This document shows positions 19,377 to 28,113 of a stretch of DNA of 64,000 nt, one piece after another. A program made the translations under genes and the position numbers. This DNA is from Nemesobacter sp965204665 (GTDB lineage Bacteria; Desulfobacterota_D; UBA1144; Nemesobacterales; Nemesobacteraceae), in NCBI GenBank assembly GCA_965204665.1, contig OZ242002.1:62001-126000 (forward strand), given 5' to 3'. The notes beneath the pieces were generated by a model. The model was not told the origin of the DNA and made no database searches. It worked only from the letters and a program-made list of their open reading frames with translations. How positions within the stretch are numbered: the first letter of the stretch is position 1; each line of letters begins with the position of its first letter.

Positions 19377-20780
19377 ATGGCGAAGCTGCGTGAAGAGTGC
19401 GGAGTCTTTGGAATATACGATCATCCGGCAGCGGCCAACTTCACCTACCTGGGACTTTACTCCCTTCAGCACAGAGGACAGGAAAGCGCAGGCATAGTGT
19501 CGACCGACGGCGAGAGGCTTTATTCCCATCGGGAAATGGGGCTTGTGACCGAAGTGTTTGACGAAGAATCCATATCCCTCCTGAAAGGTTCTACAGCCAT
19601 AGGCCATGTCAGGTACTCGACGACAGGGTCAAGCAACAATAAAAACACCCAACCTCTCATGATGAATTATGAAAAAGGAGAGCTCGCGATCGGACATAAC
19701 GGGAATCTCACTAATTCCAAGACCCTGCGCTACAATCTCGAAAAAGAAGGTTCCATCTTCCAGTCAACCACGGATACGGAGGTGATAGTGCACCTTATAG
19801 CCCGGTCAAAGGAAAAGACATTCCTCGGAAGAACAATAGAAGCCCTCGGTAAATGCAGAGGGGCCTACTCCCTCGTATTTCTTACTCCCAAGGGACTTGC
19901 GGCCGCCCGGGACCCTCATGGATTCAGACCTCTTGTGCTGGGGAAAATAGATAATTCCTACGTTGTGGCCTCTGAAACATGCGCTTTTGACCTCATAGAA
20001 GCGACTTTCATAAGAGAAATAGAGCCTGGTGAGATAGTGCTTGTAAATAAAAGCGGAATCAGATCTTTTAAGCCTTTTCAAGAGGAAAAGCGGAACTACT
20101 GCGTATTTGAAAACATATACTTCTCGAGACCGGATTCGTTTTCCGGAGGACAAAATGTTTACCAGATGAGAAAGAACATGGGACGCCAGCTCGCAATCGA
20201 GTATCCTGTGGATGCCGATATAGTGGTAGCCGTTCCTGATTCAGGAACTCCCGCCGCCATGGGATACGCCGAGCAGATCGGAATTCCCTTTGAAACGGGG
20301 TTCCTGCGAAGCCACTATATCGGAAGAACCTTTATCGAACCTCAGCAGGTAATAAGAAACTTCGGTGTGAAACTCAAACTAAGCGTGATAAAGGAAGTCA
20401 TAAACGGAAAAAGAGTGGTGGTGGTCGACGACTCCATAGTAAGGGGAACAACAAGCAGAAAAATCGTGAAGATGATACGCGATGCGGGAGCTAAGGAAAT
20501 TCACATGAGAATAAGTTCTCCTCCCATGAAGTTTTCGTGCTATTACGGAATTGATACTCCGTTGAAAGAAGAACTGATAGCCAATTCTCTGGAAGTAGAC
20601 CAGATAAAAGATTACATAACGTCTGATTCCCTCGGGTATCTGAGCACCGAGGGAATAGCGAAAGCTATTTCGGGTCTCCCCGACGGAAGTCCGGGGTTCT
20701 GCTTCGCTTGTTTCAGCGGAGATTATCCGGTGGAAATAACGGACAAGAAAGTACAGCACCAGCAGATGGAACTTTTCTAG
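19377..20780 (+). CDS. purF: Amidophosphoribosyltransferase
   Basis: PurF makes phosphoribosylamine from PRPP and glutamine, the first committed step of purine synthesis. The ATG at 19377 gives a short propeptide, MAKLREE, before Cys8. Self-cleavage would expose this Cys as the N-terminal nucleophile. The PRPP loop VVVVDDSIVRGTT is present. Cysteines in YCVFENIYF, KFSCYYGID and GFCFACFSGDYP match the four ligands of the 4Fe-4S cluster in the Bacillus-type enzyme. The frame is open further upstream inside purL, but the 19377 start is the only one giving the known propeptide. Confidence 0.97.
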   Translation: MAKLREECGVFGIYDHPAAANFTYLGLYSLQHRGQESAGIVSTDGERLYSHREMGLVTEVFDEESISLLKGSTAIGHVRYSTTGSSNNKNTQPLMMNYEKGELAIGHNGNLTNSKTLRYNLEKEGSIFQSTTDTEVIVHLIARSKEKTFLGRTIEALGKCRGAYSLVFLTPKGLAAARDPHGFRPLVLGKIDNSYVVASETCAFDLIEATFIREIEPGEIVLVNKSGIRSFKPFQEEKRNYCVFENIYFSRPDSFSGGQNVYQMRKNMGRQLAIEYPVDADIVVAVPDSGTPAAMGYAEQIGIPFETGFLRSHYIGRTFIEPQQVIRNFGVKLKLSVIKEVINGKRVVVVDDSIVRGTTSRKIVKMIRDAGAKEIHMRISSPPMKFSCYYGIDTPLKEELIANSLEVDQIKDYITSDSLGYLSTEGIAKAISGLPDGSPGFCFACFSGDYPVEITDKKVQHQQMELF

Positions 20781-20889
20781 GCGCTTATAGTCCATCGCGC
20801 CTCATACCACTTCACTATGCTCTCAGCATACACCAACACCACTTCCCCTTCCGTGCTGAGCAACACCCAGTGTAACTGTTCGGTTTAGT

Positions 20890-20959
20890 CTGAACATGTT
20901 GCTCTTTTGCTTTGTCAATAATCTCAATGGGTTAAGATAAACCTGCTCTTGAAGTTCGG
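20890..20959 (+). mobile_element. 70-bp MITE-like element related to the IS1634-family right end
   Basis: This 70-mer begins CTGAACATG and ends GAAGTTCGG, and is flanked on both sides by the 6-bp direct repeat TTTAGT (20884-20889 and 20960-20965). It aligns without gaps to the last 70 bp of the IS1634-family copy (25032-25101), with about 53 identical positions by hand. It could be a non-autonomous derivative or a remnant end of a relative. Directly left, GTTCGG at 20878 may be the end of another decayed copy. No gene is seen in 20781-20982. Confidence 0.55.
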
Positions 20960-21023
20960 TTTAGTATAGGTCGGATTCTTTAGAGTTATGTTCTAATCTG
21001 GTGTTCGGCAGTTTTTGAAAAAA

Positions 21024-21084
21024 AGCGGCGTATCCGGTTAATTTGAATTCAGCAAAATTCCAATTAACAGGAGGATACGCCGCT
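21024..21084 (+). promoter_or_regulatory. Hairpin occluding the transposase ribosome-binding site
   Basis: A perfect 12-bp inverted repeat (AGCGGCGTATCC at 21024-21035; GGATACGCCGCT at 21073-21084) encloses a second 13-bp stem with one mismatch (21037-21049 with 21056-21068). The right arm ends at the base before the transposase ATG, and the AGGAGG site (21069-21074) is partly in the stem. RNA entering from outside the element would fold and block translation, a known way for insertion sequences to avoid read-through activation. Confidence 0.65.
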
Positions 21085-22479
21085 ATGGGCAGGAAATATA
21101 AAGTCTCTGACCGTGAAGGTCAAAAAGAGTTTTTGGATTCATTGGAAAGCATTTTCAGAAAATTCGTCGGCAGGGAGGAGACTCGAACAGTAATCGACGG
21201 GTCCCGCACTCAGAGACGACCGGACTCCGGATTCGGCAGTCCTGAACAGGTCTGCGATGACCTCAGTGATCTGCTGAGCCGGTCGGCTCGGTTTCTTCTT
21301 GGTTATGCAATCAGAATGGAGTCGGAAGAATATCTGCGGTCCCAGGACGACAGACAACTTGAAGACGGCAGAGCCGCGGTGATCCGCAACGGATATCACC
21401 CCGAACGGGATGTGCAGACGGGTATAGGCCCCGTATCGGTACGCATACCGAAGGTGAGATCCCGGGACGGTCGGCCTGCCGTGTTCCGTTCGGCTGTCGT
21501 GCCTCCGTACGTGCGCAGGGCTGCGAAGATTGATTCGTCTCTGCCGTGGCTTTACCTGCAGGGGCTGTCCACGGGGAATATAAAGTCCGCATTGGAAGCC
21601 CTTATAGGCCCCGAGGCTCGGGGTTTTTCCGCGGCTACGGTATGCAGGCTCAAGCGCGGGTGGGCTGAGGAATATGATAAATGGCGCAGGAGAGACCTCG
21701 GCGGCCACGACTGGGCTTACATATGGGTGGACGGTATACACAGCAGGGTGCGCGGGGATGATCCCGGGTTGTGCACGCTTGTGGTGATAGGGGTGGACGA
21801 AGCGGGCAGGAAGCACTTCCTTTCCATTGAAAACGGAGTCAGGGAATCAAAGCAGAGTTGGCGCGAAGTGCTGCTGGATCTGAGGGCCCGCGGGATGGAA
21901 GAGCCGAAGCTTGCAGTGGGCGACGGAGCTCTCGGGTTCTGGTCCGCCCTTTCGGAAGTTTACGGGGAAACGCGGGAGCAGCGCTGCTGGGTGCACAAGA
22001 CTGCGAATGTTCTGAACTGTCTTCCGAAGACTTCTCAGAAAAAAGCGAAGAGGAATCTTCACGACATATGGCAGGCGGAGACGAAGGAGGAAGCGCAGAA
22101 GGCTTTCGATCTGTTCATAAGGATGTACAGGGACAAATACCCGAAGGCTGTTGAATGTCCGGAGAAGGATCATGAGCGGCTTCTGACCTTTTACGACTTT
22201 CCGGCTCAGCACTGGAGAAGCATAAGGACGACGAATCCGATAGAGTCCGCCTTCGGAACCATACGGCACAGGACAAGGAGAACCAGGGGGTGTCTGAATT
22301 CCGAGGGGATGCTGCACATGATATTCAAGCTGGGGATGTGCGCGGAGAAAAGCTGGCGGAGGCTCAACGGATTCGACTTCGTGGGGAAAGTGATAACGGG
22401 TGTGAAATTCAAAGACGGGATTGAGGAGACAGATCAGGAAAACGAAGAGGTGAATTCAAATAACTGGAGCGCCGCTTGA
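21085..22479 (+). CDS. IS256-family (mutator-type) transposase
   Basis: The 464-residue DDE enzyme moves the element by a copy-out circular intermediate in this family. The start at ATG 21085 follows AGGAGG by 10 bp; a TTG at 21043 in the same frame lies inside the hairpin and is less likely. The putative catalytic residues are Asp in YIWVDGIHS, Asp in LAVGDGALGFW and Glu in NPIESAFGTIRHR. The CWVHKTANVLNCLP segment is typical of the family. The gene is full length with no frameshift. Confidence 0.95.
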   Translation: MGRKYKVSDREGQKEFLDSLESIFRKFVGREETRTVIDGSRTQRRPDSGFGSPEQVCDDLSDLLSRSARFLLGYAIRMESEEYLRSQDDRQLEDGRAAVIRNGYHPERDVQTGIGPVSVRIPKVRSRDGRPAVFRSAVVPPYVRRAAKIDSSLPWLYLQGLSTGNIKSALEALIGPEARGFSAATVCRLKRGWAEEYDKWRRRDLGGHDWAYIWVDGIHSRVRGDDPGLCTLVVIGVDEAGRKHFLSIENGVRESKQSWREVLLDLRARGMEEPKLAVGDGALGFWSALSEVYGETREQRCWVHKTANVLNCLPKTSQKKAKRNLHDIWQAETKEEAQKAFDLFIRMYRDKYPKAVECPEKDHERLLTFYDFPAQHWRSIRTTNPIESAFGTIRHRTRRTRGCLNSEGMLHMIFKLGMCAEKSWRRLNGFDFVGKVITGVKFKDGIEETDQENEEVNSNNWSAA

Positions 22480-22515
22480 TCACGCAAACACCAGATTTGA
22501 CAATAACTCGATTCT

Positions 22516-23058
22516 TTACCCGTCGCAGACTGTGTCTAATAAGACTTCTCCGATTGTATCCGCGTTAATCTGTATCCATGGGGATGGGTTAAATGTCCGG
22601 TCGGAAAATACTCTTTTAGTTAGGTCTTTGCTGATTTCTCTTTTTATTGTGCTTCTGTTGTTTTCACAGTCGCTTATAACAACTACTTCAGTCCAAACAA
22701 CTGGATAGATGCCATCTTTTCGTGCGGAAGTTTCAGTATGGGTGACTAGTTGCCAACTAATCAGATAATCGGTCGTCGCGTCTACCGTTACGGAATTATA
22801 GTCAATATACCATTTATTGACGACGTTATTGTTTTCGTCTACTGCTGTCCCGATAAAACTCCACCTCAAGGGAACCAGAGAAGGGAATCCTTCATCGTCC
22901 AGCAAGTCCGGGTCGTTTACTGGCGGGGCGGGTTTCACCGGTGACGGGCCTGCCGGGCCTATATCCGGTGGAGTTCCAGACCCGTCACCATCACCATCGC
23001 CGCCCCCACAACTCACGACAAATAAACTCAACAAGAGAATAATAGATAATTTCTTCAT
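22516..23058 (-). CDS. Lipoprotein with a surface-adhesin-E-like domain
   Basis: The 180-residue protein has a classic lipoprotein signal with VVSC at 14-17. A Gly/Asp-rich and Pro-rich linker follows (about 18-50), then a compact domain with KWYIDYNSVTVD and a C-terminal pair of Cys around IQINADTIGEVLLDTVC. That pattern recalls the surface-adhesin protein E family, but I am not certain. The start has a strong GAGGAGG site. Its stop codon is inside the IS256 target duplication. Upstream, an IS1634-family element (23138-25101) now separates it from the G9-containing promoter at 25120-25145 that probably drove it. Confidence 0.8.
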   Translation of the reverse strand: MKKLSIILLLSLFVVSCGGGDGDGDGSGTPPDIGPAGPSPVKPAPPVNDPDLLDDEGFPSLVPLRWSFIGTAVDENNNVVNKWYIDYNSVTVDATTDYLISWQLVTHTETSARKDGIYPVVWTEVVVISDCENNRSTIKREISKDLTKRVFSDRTFNPSPWIQINADTIGEVLLDTVCDG

Positions 23059-23137
23059 AATACGGCCTCCTCATACAAAGATGCTTTGTTTATTTACGCA
23101 GAGTCGGAGCCGACTATCCATTCCCGTTAACTCTAGC

Positions 23138-25101
23138 CTGAACTTTCGGAAAAAAACCACCTGTTTTCGGCTGTAACTTCCTCATATTACTTTATTTATC
23201 ACCGTTTTCTGAAGTAATTTTGTACCCATGTATTTATTGTTTTTTCTCGCTTTTCTTCCTTGACAATCCTTTTATAACCATTATACTTAGTAGCCATGTA
23301 CATAGAAAGCGTCCCGAACAGAAACTCTCCTCCCGCCGTACTGCTGCGGGAATCTTATCGTGAAGGCGGCAAAGTCCGTAAACGCACACTCGCCAACCTG
23401 TCCAAATGGCCGCCTGAAGTGATTGAAGGACTGCGCGTGCTGCTCAAAGGCGGTCGTGCTGTCTCCGACCCCTGCGAAGCCTTCGATATAATCCGGTCTC
23501 TTCCGCACGGACATGTCGCAGCTGTTCTCGGAACATTACGTAAACTGAAACTTGACCGCATAATCGGCTCTTCTCCATCTGCACGGCGTGAACATGTTCT
23601 GGCACTAATAGTCGCCCGCATACTCTTTCCGGGCTCAAAGCTGGCCGCTGCACGAGGATCAGCCTCCGACACCGCAAACAGTTCTCTTGCCGAGATACTG
23701 GACATAGAAGGTGCGGACAAAGACGATCTCTACGATGCCGTGGACTGGTTGCTGCAGCGTCAGAGCACCATTGAACGGCGCCTGGCCGAACGCCACTTAC
23801 AAGACGGAGCTCTTGTACTCTACGATCTCACATCCGCATACCTTGAGGGAAAGTGCTGTTCTCTTGCACAGTTCGGATACTCGAGAGACGGCAGGAGAGG
23901 GAAGATGCAGATAGTATTCGGCCTGCTGTGCAATGATGAGGGATGTCCCGTTGCTGTTGAGGTCTTCGAAGGAAACACCGCCGACCCCGGGACATTGAGT
24001 GTACAGATCGACAAGATACGTAATCGCTTCGGGCTGTCCCGTATTGTACTTGTCGGTGACAGGGGCATGCTGACCGAGGCACGCATCCGTGATGAGGTGG
24101 AGCCTGCGGGGTTGGACTGGATCAGCGCGCTGCGTACAACGGCCGTCAGCAGTCTGGTTGTATCCGGCGCTGTGGATCTCCCGCTGTTCAGTAAAACCGA
24201 CCTGGCCGAGATAAGAAGCGATGACTATCCCGGGGAGCGTCTGGTGGTGTGTCACAACAAACGTTTGGCGTTTGAGAGAAAGAACAAACGTGAGGTTTTA
24301 TTGAAATCTACCGAAAAGCTGCTTGATTCCATTGTTGATGCGACCAGGCGGGACAAGCGCAGACTCGAAGGCAGGGAAAAGATTGCGCTTCGGGTTGGAA
24401 AGGTGATCGGCAGATATAAGATGGCGAAGCACTTCGAGTTCGAGATTACGGACAACTCATTCGTTTATCGGCGTAAAAGCGATTCCACAGCGGCTGAGTC
24501 AGCTCTTGACGGTATATACATAGTGCGCACCGGCGTGCCTGCAGGTGAACTTGATGCCGAGCAGACTGTGCGGGCCTATAAGAGTCTGAGTGCGGTGGAG
24601 CGTGCATTCCGCAGTTTCAAGACCGTGGATCTTAAGGTGAGACCTGTCTATCACTACAAAGCAGACCGGGTGCGTGCGCACGTATTGTTGTGCATGCTGG
24701 CCTATTATGTTGAGTGGCACATGCGCCGGAGTCTCAGACCGCTGCTGTTTGACGACGAGAACCCTGAAGAGGCGCAGGATGCGCGATCATCGGTAGTGGA
24801 ACCTGCGGAGGTTTCTTCATCAGCCCGAAACAAAGCCCGGCGCAGGCGCACGACTTCAGGAGAACCTGTGCACAGTTTCCGCACACTGCTTGATGACCTG
24901 GCCACTATCTGCAGGAATAAAGTGGTGGTGCCGTCGGACAATGCCGAGCCGTTCGAAATCATAACTCAACCCACCGAGCTGCAGGAAAAAGCTTTTAAAT
25001 TACTGGGGGTCAAACTGAAACGTACCCAGTAACGAACATGTCTGTTTTTTGTTTTATCAATAATATCAACAGGTTAATATAATTCTGCTCTGCAAGTTCA
25101 G
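23138..25101 (+). mobile_element. Complete IS1634-family insertion sequence
   Basis: A 1964-bp element with terminal inverted repeats CTGAACTTTCGGA (23138-23150) and, reversed, CTGAACTTGCAGA (25089-25101). It is flanked by the 6-bp target duplication TCTAGC (23132-23137 and 25102-25107). The transposase is intact. It inserted between the lipoprotein gene on its left and that gene's likely promoter on its right, adding almost 2 kb to the leader. Confidence 0.88.
23296..25032 (+). CDS. IS1634-family (IS4-group) transposase
   Basis: The 578-residue DDE transposase opens MYIESVPNRNSPPAVLLRES, typical of the IS1634 family. Asp in LYDLTSAYLEG and in VLVGDRGMLTEAR and Glu in AVERAFRSFKTVDL are the likely catalytic triad; the last is in the IS4-group C1 region with the following YHYKADRVRAHV. 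The gene fills most of the element, 158 bp from the left end and 69 bp from the right. No frameshift is seen. Confidence 0.95.
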   Translation: MYIESVPNRNSPPAVLLRESYREGGKVRKRTLANLSKWPPEVIEGLRVLLKGGRAVSDPCEAFDIIRSLPHGHVAAVLGTLRKLKLDRIIGSSPSARREHVLALIVARILFPGSKLAAARGSASDTANSSLAEILDIEGADKDDLYDAVDWLLQRQSTIERRLAERHLQDGALVLYDLTSAYLEGKCCSLAQFGYSRDGRRGKMQIVFGLLCNDEGCPVAVEVFEGNTADPGTLSVQIDKIRNRFGLSRIVLVGDRGMLTEARIRDEVEPAGLDWISALRTTAVSSLVVSGAVDLPLFSKTDLAEIRSDDYPGERLVVCHNKRLAFERKNKREVLLKSTEKLLDSIVDATRRDKRRLEGREKIALRVGKVIGRYKMAKHFEFEITDNSFVYRRKSDSTAAESALDGIYIVRTGVPAGELDAEQTVRAYKSLSAVERAFRSFKTVDLKVRPVYHYKADRVRAHVLLCMLAYYVEWHMRRSLRPLLFDDENPEEAQDARSSVVEPAEVSSSARNKARRRRTTSGEPVHSFRTLLDDLATICRNKVVVPSDNAEPFEIITQPTELQEKAFKLLGVKLKRTQ

Positions 25102-25119
25102 TCTAGCGCATAGGTTTCA

Positions 25120-25145
25120 ATTCTACCCCCCCCCATGTAAGTCAA
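25120..25145 (-). promoter_or_regulatory. Promoter with a G9 tract in its spacer, cut off from the lipoprotein gene by IS1634
   Basis: On the minus strand TTGACT (25140-25145) is followed by TACAT, nine G (25126-25134) and TAGAAT (25120-25125). The spacer is 14 bp, too short for good activity, and would reach 17 with three more G. It is almost a copy of the promoter at 50107-50133. The predicted start lies a few bases before the IS1634 right end, and the lipoprotein gene lies beyond the element. Confidence 0.6.
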
Positions 25146-25397
25146 GCACTTTTTCGGTGTGGAGAATTATATACTTGTAATGTCGCCGGAGTGCGGAGCC
25201 GAGAGGCGTTACCTGCGGACTGGATCGGCGGGGTCCCGTAAAGCAGTGAGGGCAGGGCAGGAGTTATATTGAAAGAATTAAGATGACACTTTGAAAAAAA
25301 AAGGGGATGGGACCAGAAAAACTCTTCTGAAGACAACACCGAGAATCCACTAACTGATCTTCAGAGGACCGCGGACGGGTGGCGTATTATTTTCAGT
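25146..25397. other. Spacer after valS, with a terminator-like inverted repeat
   Basis: No gene is visible. Nearest valS, TCTGAAGA and TCTTCAGA form an inverted repeat (25326-25365), described as a terminator. The rest (25146-25315) is unremarkable. Confidence 0.4.
25316..25365 (-). terminator. Probable intrinsic terminator of the rpoBC-valS transcript
   Basis: On the minus strand TCTGAAGA (25358-25365) pairs with TCTTCAGA (25326-25333) across a 24-nt loop, followed by AGAG and five T (25316-25321 region). It lies 33 bp after the valS stop. The loop is long, so strength is uncertain. Confidence 0.4.
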
Positions 25398-28079
25398 TCA
25401 ACTCGAAATTCTCTCCAGGATTTCCTCAATCTTCCTTCTGTGGCTTCGGAACTCATCAAATTTCTTTTTTTCCTTTTCCACCACATTCCGAGGAGCCCGC
25501 TCGATAAAATCTTCGCTTGAGAGTTTACGCTCCGCTTCGTCTAAATTCTTCGAGACCTTCCCGAGTTCTCTCCTCAACCTGAAAATCTCCTTTTCAAGAT
25601 CAAGCAGGTCCTCAACGAGCATGACTATCTCCACGCCGGAAACAACTTCCGATACCGACTTGCCGTCAATTTCTTCATTACCGACAATACACTTATCAAG
25701 AGAGGCAAGACCGGAAATAATTTCAAGGTTGTCTCCCAGAACATTCTCCGACCCTCTGATTTCCGGATTAAGAGTTACCGATACCTTTTCTGAAGGATGC
25801 ACATTCATAACGGCTCTGAGGTTTCTTATTCCCGTAATGACGTTTTTTATAAGTTCAATCTGTTCGGATTCTTCTTTAAATATCTCATTTCGCGACGGCG
25901 GAGGATATTCAGTTTCAAGGATGCTTTCCGATTGAAGACCTTCTCTTTGTGGAAGATTGATGCCTTTTTTTCTGAAAATACTGAATATTTCCTCAGTAAT
26001 GTAAGGTACGAAAGGATGAAGCGCCCTCAGAGAACGTATTAAAACTCTGACAAGCACATTCAGTGTCTGTTTCTTCGATTCTTCATCATCACCGTAAAGA
26101 GAGAACTTGGACATCTCAAGGTACCAGTCGCAGTAATCGTCCCAGATGAAGTGATAAAGAGTCTGCGCGGCCTTATCGAATTCGTAGTTCTCCATGAAAT
26201 TTTCAACTTCCGCTAAAGTCGAGTTGAGTCTGGCGAGAATCCATTTATCAGAGATACCGAGAAACCGGTCATCAAGTTCCGATGCGTCTATAAGTTCCGC
26301 ATCGATGTTGCTGAACACGAATCTCGACGCGTTCCATATCTTATTTATGAAGTTTCTGTAACCCTCTATGACGGGAAAAGTGAGTTTCATATCCCTTCCC
26401 TGGGCGGCAAGGGCGGAAAGAGAGAAACGAAGAGCGTCCGCACCGTATTTTTCAATGACATCTATAGGGTCTATAACGTTGCCCGTCGTCTTGCTCATCT
26501 TGCGGCCTCTGGCATCTCTCACAAGCCCGTGAACGTATACATCCCTGAAAGGCACATCGCCCGTGAACCTCAGTCCGAGCATTATCATTCTCGCCACCCA
26601 GAAGAAAATGATGTCGAATCCTGTGACGAGACAGGAGGTCGGATAGTAGTTTCGAAGCTGCTCCGTATTCTCCGGCCATCCCATAGTGGAAAACGGCCAC
26701 AGCCCTGAAGAAAACCAGGTGTCGAGAACATCCGGGTCTCTTATGAGTTCTAGGTTCCGCCCGTAATGCTTTTCCGCCGCGGATGCGGCCTGATCTTCGT
26801 CCTCGGCCACGAAGACCTCCCCGTCGGGACCGTACCAAGCCGGGATGCGATGCCCCCACCACAACTGCCTTGATATACACCAAGGCTCTATATTCCTCAT
26901 CCATTCGAAATAGGTGTTTTTCCAGAACTTCGGGTGAAACCGGATATCACCCCGCTCAACCCTCGTAATCGCCTCTCGGGCCAGTTCCCCCGCTTTCACA
27001 TACCACTGTTCTGTAAGCCGAGGTTCCACTACAACTCCCGAACGGTCACCGTAAGGAACTGTGTGAGTCGTCTTTTCCGTCTTTACCAGGAATCCCTGTT
27101 CTTCAAGGTCCGCAACTATCGCCTTTCTGGCTTCAAACCTATCAAGACCCAGGTATTTCTTCGGAACATCACCCGTTATAAAACCACGCTCGTCAAGTAT
27201 GTTGACGACATCGAGATCATTCCGCCGCCCGACCTCAAAATCATTGAAATCATGTGCGGGGGTTATCTTCACCGCTCCGGTGCCTTTTTCCGGGTCGCTG
27301 TACTCATCCGCTATTACGGGAATCTTTCTGCCCGTAAGAGGCATGACGACGTTTCTGCCCACTCTGGAAGCATATCTTCGGTCCTCCGGATGAACCGCGA
27401 CGGCTGTATCTCCGAGCATTGTCTCGGGACGCGTAGTCGCCACGGTTATAGAAAGACTGTCTTCCCCTTCTACCGGGTATCTGATATACCAGTAATTTCC
27501 CTGAGTTTCTTTCTGTTCAACTTCCAGATCCGATATCGCGGTCAGCAGTTTGGGATCCCAGTTCACAAGCCTTTTATCCCTGTAGACAAGTCCCTGCGAG
27601 TAAAGATCGACAAAAACTTTTCTCACGGCCTTTGAAAGCCCCTCATCAAGGGTGAACCTCTCCCTGTCCCAATCGGGAAGAGCTCCGAGTCTTTTCATCT
27701 GCTCCGTTATTCTATTGCCTGAGTTTTCCTTCCACTGCCAGACTTTTTTCAGGAATTTCTCTCTACCGAGATCGTCTTTTGCGAGACCTTCGGATTCAAG
27801 CTGTTTCTCCACCATCATCTGAGTGGCTATACCCGCATGGTCCGTTCCGGGTACCCACAGGGTATCAAACCCTTTCATCTTTTTGTATCTTACCAGAGTG
27901 TCCTGGATCGTGTTGTTGAGAGCGTGACCGATGTGGAGCGATCCCGTGACGTTGGGAGGCGGGATGACTATTGAAAACGACGGCGCAGGTGTTTTCGTGG
28001 AGGATCTGTTAAACCCTTGAGTTATCCAGAAATCATAGATCCTCCGCTCAACATCCGCGGGGTCGTAGGTTTTCTTCAT
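25398..28079 (-). CDS. valS: Valyl-tRNA synthetase
   Basis: ValRS charges tRNA-Val and edits misactivated threonine. From ATG 28079 the protein is 893 residues, beginning MKKTYDPADVERRIYDFW. Class I motifs are PPNVTGSLHIGHALNN (HIGH) and GRKMSKTTGN (KMSKS). The C-terminus has the coiled-coil arm typical of ValRS. An upstream TTG at 28124 would overlap rpoC and lacks family similarity, so the ATG is preferred. It follows rpoC by 34 bp and is likely transcribed with it, an unusual position for valS. Confidence 0.96.
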   Translation of the reverse strand: MKKTYDPADVERRIYDFWITQGFNRSSTKTPAPSFSIVIPPPNVTGSLHIGHALNNTIQDTLVRYKKMKGFDTLWVPGTDHAGIATQMMVEKQLESEGLAKDDLGREKFLKKVWQWKENSGNRITEQMKRLGALPDWDRERFTLDEGLSKAVRKVFVDLYSQGLVYRDKRLVNWDPKLLTAISDLEVEQKETQGNYWYIRYPVEGEDSLSITVATTRPETMLGDTAVAVHPEDRRYASRVGRNVVMPLTGRKIPVIADEYSDPEKGTGAVKITPAHDFNDFEVGRRNDLDVVNILDERGFITGDVPKKYLGLDRFEARKAIVADLEEQGFLVKTEKTTHTVPYGDRSGVVVEPRLTEQWYVKAGELAREAITRVERGDIRFHPKFWKNTYFEWMRNIEPWCISRQLWWGHRIPAWYGPDGEVFVAEDEDQAASAAEKHYGRNLELIRDPDVLDTWFSSGLWPFSTMGWPENTEQLRNYYPTSCLVTGFDIIFFWVARMIMLGLRFTGDVPFRDVYVHGLVRDARGRKMSKTTGNVIDPIDVIEKYGADALRFSLSALAAQGRDMKLTFPVIEGYRNFINKIWNASRFVFSNIDAELIDASELDDRFLGISDKWILARLNSTLAEVENFMENYEFDKAAQTLYHFIWDDYCDWYLEMSKFSLYGDDEESKKQTLNVLVRVLIRSLRALHPFVPYITEEIFSIFRKKGINLPQREGLQSESILETEYPPPSRNEIFKEESEQIELIKNVITGIRNLRAVMNVHPSEKVSVTLNPEIRGSENVLGDNLEIISGLASLDKCIVGNEEIDGKSVSEVVSGVEIVMLVEDLLDLEKEIFRLRRELGKVSKNLDEAERKLSSEDFIERAPRNVVEKEKKKFDEFRSHRRKIEEILERISS

Positions 28080-28113
28080 GACCGATTGGAGAAACGACAC
28101 CGACAGGAAAACT

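Larger units (their letters stand above)
20983..22509 (+). mobile_element. Complete IS256-family insertion sequence
   Basis: A 1527-bp element with imperfect 23-bp terminal inverted repeats (20983-21005 and 22487-22509, 20 of 23 matching, sharing AACACCAGATT and ATAACTC). It is flanked by a perfect 9-bp target duplication GATTCTTTA (20974-20982 and 22510-22518), as expected for IS256. Intact transposase, repeats and target duplication point to a recent insertion. The target overlaps the TAA stop of the lipoprotein gene on the other strand, and the duplication regenerates that stop. Confidence 0.92.

Noticed and set aside
20816..20830. Hairpin TATGCT-CTC-AGCATA after purF as a terminator
   Set aside because: Stem of six weak pairs with no following T-run.
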